Positions 13,526 to 17,894 of a stretch of DNA of 17,894 nt are shown piece after piece; the first letter of the stretch is position 1, and each line of letters opens with the position of its first letter. Where the stretch lies: positions 1 through 17,894 of the forward strand of contig DATJNS010000266.1 in NCBI GenBank assembly GCA_035507915.1, in the 5' to 3' direction. The notes under the pieces were generated by a model. That model was not told the DNA's origin and made no database searches. It was given only the letters and a program-made list of their open reading frames with translations. This stretch comes from JACQAI01 sp035507915 (GTDB lineage Bacteria; Pseudomonadota; Alphaproteobacteria; Elsterales; Elsteraceae). A program made the translations under genes and the position numbers.

Positions 13526-14404
13526 TCAGCCGCGCGCCGTCAAGTACCAGTCGAGGATCTGCTCGCCGGTCCAGAACAGCACGCCGTCGTGGCGCTTGGC
13601 GTGCTCGAAGATCGCCTCGAAGTACTTGATGCGGTGGGGCACGCCGCTGATGTAGGGATGCACGGCGACGGCCATGATCTTGGCGCGCGCGGCGCCCTCG
13701 GCGTACAGCCGGTCGAAATGATCGATGGCGCGCTTGAGCAGCACGTCCGAGGCGTGGTGCTGCACCGTCATCATCGGGATGTCGTTTAGCTCGACCGTGT
13801 AGGGCAGCGTGTAGAGCGGCCCCTTGGCGGTGCGGATCTCGGTCGGCTCGTCGTCGTAGACATAGTCGCCGATGTATTTCACGCCGGCTTCGGCGAGCAG
13901 CTCGGGGGTCTCGTAGGTCTGGGTGAGCCCCGGCCCCAGCCAGCCGACCGGTCGCTTGCCAGTGAACGCCTCGAGCCGGTCCATCGACTTCATGATCGTC
14001 GCGCGCTGATCGTCGAGCTTGTGGATCGGCCCCTGCACGTAGGAGTGGCCCATGAACTCCCAGCCGCCGTCGCGGCACGCCTCGGCGACGCGCGGATAGA
14101 CGTCGCACACGCCGGCGTTGATCGACACGGTCGGCACGACGCCGAAGCGCTCGAGCGCCGCCTTGAAGCGCCAGAAGCCGACCCGCATGCCGTACTCGTG
14201 CCAGCTCCAGTTCGGCACGTCGGGCAGCAGCGGCACGCCGGTCGGCGCCGGGATCACCTGGCGCGCCATCGCGCGCTCGATCTCCCAGACCTCCAGATTG
14301 ACGATGGTCCAGAAGATCAGCCGCGCGCCGCCCGGCAGCTTCAGGGGCGGCCGATCGACGATCGCCGAATACGCCATCCGTTCGCCCGGTTTCATGCTCG
14401 CCAT
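13526..14404 (-). CDS. Polysaccharide deacetylase family protein, PuuE/allantoinase-like branch
   Basis: A 292-residue carbohydrate-esterase-4/NodB-fold protein. The pattern WHEYGMRVGFWRFKAALERF followed by VPTVSINAGVCDVYP and the late AVAVHPYISG is typical of the PuuE-like branch, whose members act on small C-N substrates such as allantoin rather than on chitin-like polymers. The metal-binding motifs of true deacetylases are altered. NLEVWE (residues 36-41) replaces TFDDG, and in the second motif His120-Ser-Tyr-Val-Gln lacks the paired His, though His128 follows. The enzyme may therefore be metal-independent or bind metal differently. No signal peptide is present, which fits a cytoplasmic role. 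The ATG at 14404 is used; MKPGERM at 14395 is an alternative. It is divergent from the 14531 operon, so the two may share substrates or control. Confidence 0.85.
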   Translation of the reverse strand: MASMKPGERMAYSAIVDRPPLKLPGGARLIFWTIVNLEVWEIERAMARQVIPAPTGVPLLPDVPNWSWHEYGMRVGFWRFKAALERFGVVPTVSINAGVCDVYPRVAEACRDGGWEFMGHSYVQGPIHKLDDQRATIMKSMDRLEAFTGKRPVGWLGPGLTQTYETPELLAEAGVKYIGDYVYDDEPTEIRTAKGPLYTLPYTVELNDIPMMTVQHHASDVLLKRAIDHFDRLYAEGAARAKIMAVAVHPYISGVPHRIKYFEAIFEHAKRHDGVLFWTGEQILDWYLTARG

Positions 14405-14439
14405 CGCTTGCGCGCTCCGTCGCCTCGACTCTGCATCCG

Positions 14440-14447
14440 ACTATACG
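14440..14447. promoter_or_regulatory. Candidate overlapping -10 boxes in the divergent deacetylase/operon gap
   Basis: ACTATACG reads TATACG on the plus strand (leader of about 77 nt to the ATG at 14531) and TATAGT on the minus strand (leader of about 29 nt to 14404). No strong -35 element is visible for either direction. Confidence 0.25.
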
Positions 14448-14530
14448 GATCAAGGATCCGGCCGCAAACCATGCCGCGAACCGCTCGGCTCGCCATTGCG
14501 CGACGCCCCACCAGCGTCTAGGAGTGGGCG

Positions 14531-15523
14531 ATGGCCCGCCTTCCGCTCAGCCTCGCCTGCTGCAACTACGACCGCACCGCCGCCTTGTTCGACGGCCGCG
14601 TCGCGGTCGAAGGCTGCGACGTCGTCGCGGTCGCGCTCGAGCCCGAGGAGCTGTTTCACCGCGCCTTCTCGACCCAGGATTTCGACGTCACCGAGCTGTC
14701 GTTCTCGAGCACGTTGATCCAGACCGCGCGCGGCGACTGCCCCTACGTCGCCCTGCCCGCCTTCGTGTCGCGGCTGTTCCGGCACTCGGCGATCTATGTC
14801 CGCACCGACCGCGGCATCGCGCGCCCGGAGGACCTGAAAGGCAAAACGATCGGCGTGCCCGAGTATCAGATGACGGCAGCGCTGTGGGTGCGCGGCATCC
14901 TGGCCGACGAGCACGGCGTGGCCGCGTCCGACATTCGCTGGCGCAACGGCGGCCTGGAGCAGCCCGGCCGGCGCGAGCGCACGCCGATCGCGCTGCCGCC
15001 GAGCATCGAGCTCGCGCCGATCCCGGCCGGCGCGACCCTCTCGGGTCTGCTGGCCGCGGGCGAGCTCGACGGCATCGTGGCGGCGCGCGCGCCGTCCTGC
15101 TTCGCCCTGGGCGCGCCCAACGTCGCGCGCCTCTTCCCCGATTATCGCGCGGCCGAGACCGCCTATTTCCGCAAGACCCGACTATTCCCGATCATGCACC
15201 TGATCGGCGTCCGGCGCTCTCTGGTCGAGCGCCACCCGTGGCTCGCCGCCAGCGTCTACAAGGCGTTCGTCGAGGCCAAGCGCCTGTGCCTGACCGAGCT
15301 CGCGCAGATCGGCCATCTGCACGCCACCCTGCCCTGGCTGGTGCCCGAGCTCGAGGCGACCAAGGCGTTGATGGGCGACGACTACTGGCGCTACGGCGTG
15401 ACCGAGAACGCGCGCGAGATCGAAGCGATGATCCGCTATTCGCGCGATCAGGGGCTGATCGAGCGCACGATCACACCGACCGAGCTGTTCGCCGCCGCGA
15501 CGGCGAGCACCGCGCGGATCTGA
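14531..15523 (+). CDS. 4,5-dihydroxyphthalate decarboxylase-like protein (periplasmic-binding-protein fold)
   Basis: A 330-residue protein of the family that contains phthalate-pathway 4,5-dihydroxyphthalate decarboxylase (Pht5-like). Members share the type II periplasmic binding fold and are often annotated as ABC substrate-binding proteins. Visible family features are the opening LPLSLACCNYDRTAALFDGRV, FDVTELSFSSTL, FRHSAIYVRTDRGI, DLKGKTIGVPEYQMTAALWV, RAPSCF, and LFPDYRAAETAYFRKTRLFPIMH. There is no signal peptide, which favours a cytoplasmic enzyme over a transport receptor. Known members decarboxylate 4,5-dihydroxyphthalate to protocatechuate, but soil alphaproteobacteria carry many paralogues of unproven activity. 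The ATG at 14531 follows GGAG at 6 nt. The GAF gene starts 6 bp after its stop and the monooxygenase follows, so it is the first gene of a catabolic-looking operon. Confidence 0.82.
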   Translation: MARLPLSLACCNYDRTAALFDGRVAVEGCDVVAVALEPEELFHRAFSTQDFDVTELSFSSTLIQTARGDCPYVALPAFVSRLFRHSAIYVRTDRGIARPEDLKGKTIGVPEYQMTAALWVRGILADEHGVAASDIRWRNGGLEQPGRRERTPIALPPSIELAPIPAGATLSGLLAAGELDGIVAARAPSCFALGAPNVARLFPDYRAAETAYFRKTRLFPIMHLIGVRRSLVERHPWLAASVYKAFVEAKRLCLTELAQIGHLHATLPWLVPELEATKALMGDDYWRYGVTENAREIEAMIRYSRDQGLIERTITPTELFAAATASTARI

Positions 15524-15529
15524 CGGCGC

Positions 15530-16015
15530 ATGCCCGCCGATCCGCTCGCCGAGCTGACGCGTCTCGCCGCGGCGCTGCGCCAACCGATGAGCCGCGAGGC
15601 CCAGCTGGCGCTCGCCGACGCGGCGCTCGCGCGCCTGTTCGGCCACACCGCCCTCACGGTCAACCGCTACGACGCGGCGCGCGATGAGAGCGAGCGCGTC
15701 TACTCGAGCGTGCCCGACGTCTATCCGTTGGGCGGCCGCAAGCGCCGCAAGACCAACGGCTGGAGCGAGCGCGTGATCGACCGCGGCGAGATCCATGTCG
15801 GCCGCAACGCGGCCGAGATCGCCGCGGTGTTCGACGACCATGCGCTGATCGCCGGACTCGGCTGCGCCGCGATCATAAACGTTCCCGTGCGCTATGGCGG
15901 CCGCACCCTGGGATCGTTCAACCTGATGGGCCCGGCCGGTCAATTCGACCGTGCCGATCACCCGATTGCCCTTGCCGTCGCGGCGCTTATGATCCCGGCG
16001 ATGAGCCGCTTCTGA
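15530..16015 (+). CDS. GAF-domain protein
   Basis: A 161-residue single GAF domain with no visible output domain. The N-terminal helix (LAELTRLAAALRQP) leads into the sensory fold, which closes with GLGCAAIINVPVRYGGRTLGSFNLMG (about residues 109-134), the most conserved GAF stretch. GAF domains bind small ligands or cyclic nucleotides. Here, inside a degradative gene run, it may bind the pathway compound or a catabolite, or act as a stand-alone partner. The ATG at 15530 lies 6 bp after the upstream stop, and the next gene starts 14 bp after its own stop, so the three genes are almost certainly co-transcribed. No strong ribosome site is seen, so translation may be coupled. Confidence 0.85.
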   Translation: MPADPLAELTRLAAALRQPMSREAQLALADAALARLFGHTALTVNRYDAARDESERVYSSVPDVYPLGGRKRRKTNGWSERVIDRGEIHVGRNAAEIAAVFDDHALIAGLGCAAIINVPVRYGGRTLGSFNLMGPAGQFDRADHPIALAVAALMIPAMSRF

Positions 16016-16029
16016 GCCCGCGCACGACC

Positions 16030-17250
16030 ATGTCGCCGAACGGCGCCCCCGCCCCGACCGACAAGACCGGACCGCAGATCTCGCGCGACGAGCTGCTCGG
16101 CCGCGCCCGCGCGCTGGCGCCAGGCTTGCGCGAGCGCGCCCCGCGCTGCGAAGAGGCGCGCCGGATGCTCGACGAGACGGTCCGGGACCTGCACGACGCG
16201 GGCCTGTTCCGGTTCCTCCAGTCGTCGCGCGTCGGCGGGCTGGAGATGGACTTCGACACGATGGTCGACCTGCCGGCCGAGCTCGCGCGCGGTTGCCCCT
16301 CGACGGCGTGGAACGTCGCCAACATCGCCGCGCACCACTTCATGATCCCGTTCTGGGACGCGCGCGCCCAGGACGAGGTCTGGGGACCGTCGCCCGACAC
16401 CTTGGTGGCGGCATCGATCGCGTTTCCGGCCGGGCGCGGCAAACGCGTCGACGGCGGTTACGTGATCAGCGGGCGCTGGCCCTACGCGAGCGGCGTCGAT
16501 CATTGCGACTGGTGCATGCTGGCGGCGACCATCCGCGAGGCCGACGACGGCCCGCCGGTCGATCACCGCCTGTGCCTGGTGCCGCGCGCCGACTACCAGA
16601 TCATCGACAACTGGTACGCCGCGGGCCTGCGTGGCACCGGCAGCAAGGATGTCGCCGCAACGGATCTATTCGTGCCCGAGCACCGCGCGCTGTGCATGTA
16701 CGACATCAAGGGCGGCGACCATCCGGGCTCGGCGCTGCATCCGGGCGCGCTGTTCCGCGTGCCCCTGATCGCGCTCGCGCCGTTCTGCACCGGGGGCGTC
16801 GCGCTCGGCAACGCGTTGAGCGCGCTCGACGGCTTCATCGGCGCGACGCGCAAGCGCAAGACCACCTATACGGCGCAGTCGATGGCGAGCTTCCAGGCCG
16901 TGCAGATCCGCACCGCCGATGCCGGCGCCAAGCTCGAGGCCGCGCAGCTCATGATGGGCGAATGCTGCAAGGAGGCCATGCGGATCGCGCGCGACGGCGG
17001 CGCGCCGTCGCTCGAGGCCAAGCTGCGCTATCGCCGCAACGGCGCGTTCGCCGTGCGGCTGTGCACCGAGGCCGTGCTGGAGATCTTCGCCATGAGCGGC
17101 GCCGGGGCGCTCTACGAGACGAGCCCGATGCAGCGCGCGCTGCGCGACGCCCACGCGATCGCCGCCCACATCAACCACAATATCGACGTCAACTTCTCGA
17201 ACTACGGCCTGCACGTGCTCGGCGGCGATTACGACAACCCGATGATGTGA
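16030..17250 (+). CDS. Flavin-dependent monooxygenase of the acyl-CoA-dehydrogenase fold (group D, HsaA/HpaB-type)
   Basis: A 406-residue protein of the acyl-CoA-dehydrogenase superfamily with the C-terminal type 2 domain that defines group D two-component flavin monooxygenases. Family marks are DLHDAGLFRFLQSSRVGGLE (about residues 53-72), the flavin-domain GRWPYASGVDHCDW (about 148-161), W195 with the GLRGTGSKDV loop (about 199-208), and the terminal SNYGLHVLGGDYDNPMM. Such enzymes use reduced flavin supplied by a separate reductase to hydroxylate aromatic or similar rings; HsaA and 4-hydroxyphenylacetate hydroxylase are known cases. No reductase is in view, so one would have to be encoded elsewhere. 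True acyl-CoA dehydrogenase activity is the main alternative; I see no clear catalytic-glutamate motif of that branch. It is the last gene of the 14531-17250 run. Confidence 0.86.
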   Translation: MSPNGAPAPTDKTGPQISRDELLGRARALAPGLRERAPRCEEARRMLDETVRDLHDAGLFRFLQSSRVGGLEMDFDTMVDLPAELARGCPSTAWNVANIAAHHFMIPFWDARAQDEVWGPSPDTLVAASIAFPAGRGKRVDGGYVISGRWPYASGVDHCDWCMLAATIREADDGPPVDHRLCLVPRADYQIIDNWYAAGLRGTGSKDVAATDLFVPEHRALCMYDIKGGDHPGSALHPGALFRVPLIALAPFCTGGVALGNALSALDGFIGATRKRKTTYTAQSMASFQAVQIRTADAGAKLEAAQLMMGECCKEAMRIARDGGAPSLEAKLRYRRNGAFAVRLCTEAVLEIFAMSGAGALYETSPMQRALRDAHAIAAHINHNIDVNFSNYGLHVLGGDYDNPMM

Positions 17251-17266
17251 GCGCGGCCGCCGCTCA
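17248..17266. terminator. Inverted repeat spanning the convergent stop codons
   Basis: TGAGCG (17248-17253) and CGCTCA (17261-17266) pair perfectly around a 7-nt loop. Each arm begins with a stop codon, the TGA of the monooxygenase and the TGA of the VOC gene on the other strand. The 6-bp stem is modest and no T-run follows. Confidence 0.3.
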
Positions 17267-17677
17267 ATCGAGATCGAGCGGCTGATCGGTGTAGAAGCGC
17301 CGTGCCGCTTCGTCATGCTCGACATATTCGACCGTCAGGCCGTCGGCGAAGCGCAGCCGGGCCTGGACGCCGGTCGGCACCGCCGTGCGCGGCTGGAGCA
17401 ACGTCGCGCCGGCCTGCACCGCGACGCCGATCGCTTCATCGAGATCGCCGACGTGGAACGTCACCTGGGTCGCGCGGAACGGCGCGAGCGCCGCCGCATC
17501 GCCCGCGATGATCAGGAACGACACCGCCGGCGACGACACCGCGGCGAGCTCGAGCCCGCGCTCGGGGAACGGGAAGTACATCGAGCAGTGCCCACCGGTC
17601 GCCGCCATGTAGGCACGGATCGTCGCCTTGAACGCGGCCGGCTCGACGAAGACGCGGACGAAGCTCTCCGTGATCAC
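17264..17677 (-). CDS. VOC-superfamily (glyoxalase/bleomycin-resistance/dioxygenase fold) protein
   Basis: A 137-residue single VOC protein. The opening MITESFVRVFVEPAAFKATIRAYM is the typical first beta-alpha module. It continues with LELAAVSSPAVSFLIIAG, TQVTFHVGDLDEAIGVAVQAGATLL and the closing RLRFADGLTVEYVEHDE, which holds the late acidic metal-ligand-type position. The usual first His ligand is not obvious, so metal binding is uncertain. The GTG at 17677 is chosen because the family alignment starts there; the ATG-initiated extension to 17851 runs through low-complexity sequence and the preceding gene's stop region. It converges on the monooxygenase with 13 bp between stops, and its role in the same pathway is only a suggestion. 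Confidence 0.8.
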   Translation of the reverse strand: MITESFVRVFVEPAAFKATIRAYMAATGGHCSMYFPFPERGLELAAVSSPAVSFLIIAGDAAALAPFRATQVTFHVGDLDEAIGVAVQAGATLLQPRTAVPTGVQARLRFADGLTVEYVEHDEAARRFYTDQPLDLD

Positions 17678-17804
17678 GTCCGCGCCCGCGTCAGCGCTCG
17701 GCGTTGAGCCGGTCGAAGCCCTTGGCGAGATCGGCGATCCTCCATCGCGGGCGAGCCCTCGCTCGTGCTCGGCACCCATCAGGGCGCAAATCGTCCGCCC
17801 GAGT
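17678..17804. other. Gap between VOC gene and ABC ATPase end
   Basis: This 127-bp stretch holds no gene I can support. On the minus strand one frame ends in WRIADLAKGFDRLNAER and a TGA (about 17692-17746), which reads like a natural protein end but has no supported upstream part. No terminator hairpin or promoter is clear. Confidence 0.4.
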
Positions 17805-17894
17805 CTATTCGTCGGGCTCCTCGAGACGGAACACCTCGCTGTCGTAGTCATAGGCGAACAGCTCGGCGTGGCGGCCCCAGTTGATCACCGTCTC
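17805..17894 (-). CDS. C-terminal end of a NitT/TauT-type ABC ATPase (AAA-associated C-terminal domain)
   Basis: The last 29 codons of a minus-strand gene that continues past the right edge. The reading TVINWGRHAELFAYDYD followed by EVFRLEEPDE and TAG matches the end of the AAA-associated C-terminal domain found fused to NitT/TauT-type (nitrate/sulfonate/taurine-like) ABC transporter ATPases. With so little sequence, the transporter's substrate cannot be inferred. The gap to the VOC start is 127 bp. Confidence 0.6.
   Translation of the reverse strand, partial: ETVINWGRHAELFAYDYDSEVFRLEEPDE

Noticed and set aside
13501..13537. CG-alternating inverted repeat between the 139-aa gene and the deacetylase
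   Set aside because: The arms are self-complementary CGCGCG runs that arise easily at this base composition; too weak to call a terminator.
1..17894. CRISPR array, tRNA, integrase or insertion-sequence boundaries
   Set aside because: No regularly spaced direct repeats, no cloverleaf-like sequence, no transposase motifs and no composition break were seen.

Overview
The window is high-GC throughout (about 70 % G+C by eye, not counted). Genes are tightly packed, codons strongly favour G/C in the third position, and there are no tRNA or rRNA genes, insertion sequences, phage genes or CRISPR arrays. The mix of GMC oxidoreductase, CaiB/BaiF CoA-transferase, acyl-CoA synthetase, enoyl-CoA hydratase, a 4,5-dihydroxyphthalate-decarboxylase-like protein and NitT/TauT-type ABC parts, together with an FNR/FixK-type box, suggests a metabolically versatile soil or water alphaproteobacterium (Rhodospirillales/Hyphomicrobiales, for example Reyranella-like). 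That assignment is inference from gene content only.

Layout. 1-1268 (-): a GMC-family flavoprotein whose C-terminus lies off the left edge. Divergent from it are a secreted two-lobed aspartyl-protease-like protein (1399-2319, +) and a small alpha/beta hydrolase (2329-2958, +). These converge on a small predicted lipoprotein (2971-3246, -), which follows an acyl-CoA synthetase (3327-4952, -). A FAD-dependent oxidoreductase (5042-6535, +) is divergent from the synthetase and converges on an uncharacterised helical protein (6555-7634, -). That protein is divergent from a STAS-domain protein (7710-8054, +), whose end overlaps the start of a ChrA-type chromate transporter (8023-9288, +). An enoyl-CoA hydratase follows (9332-10108, +).

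10113-10126 is a perfect FNR/FixK-type palindrome. It lies upstream of a 55-codon single-span membrane protein (10190-10357, +). A CaiB/BaiF CoA-transferase (10425-11618, -) and an ABC ATPase with no visible permease (11716-12783, -) come next. The ATPase is separated by a 297-bp regulatory-looking gap from an uncharacterised 139-aa protein with a very basic tail (13081-13500, +). A PuuE-like polysaccharide deacetylase (13526-14404, -) is divergent from a three-gene run: a 4,5-dihydroxyphthalate-decarboxylase-like protein (14531-15523), a GAF-domain protein (15530-16015) and a group D flavin monooxygenase/acyl-CoA-dehydrogenase-fold protein (16030-17250). A VOC-family protein (17264-17677, -) and the extreme C-terminus of a NitT/TauT-type ABC ATPase (17805-17894, -) close the window.

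Taken together this looks like accessory catabolic chromosome: activation, hydration and transfer of CoA esters, and probable oxidation of an aromatic or alicyclic substrate, interleaved with small regulatory or stress units. The least ordinary items are the FNR-boxed membrane microprotein, the STAS-ChrA gene overlap with its divergent uncharacterised partner, the 14531-17250 catabolic operon, and the two dyads upstream of the 139-aa basic-tailed protein.
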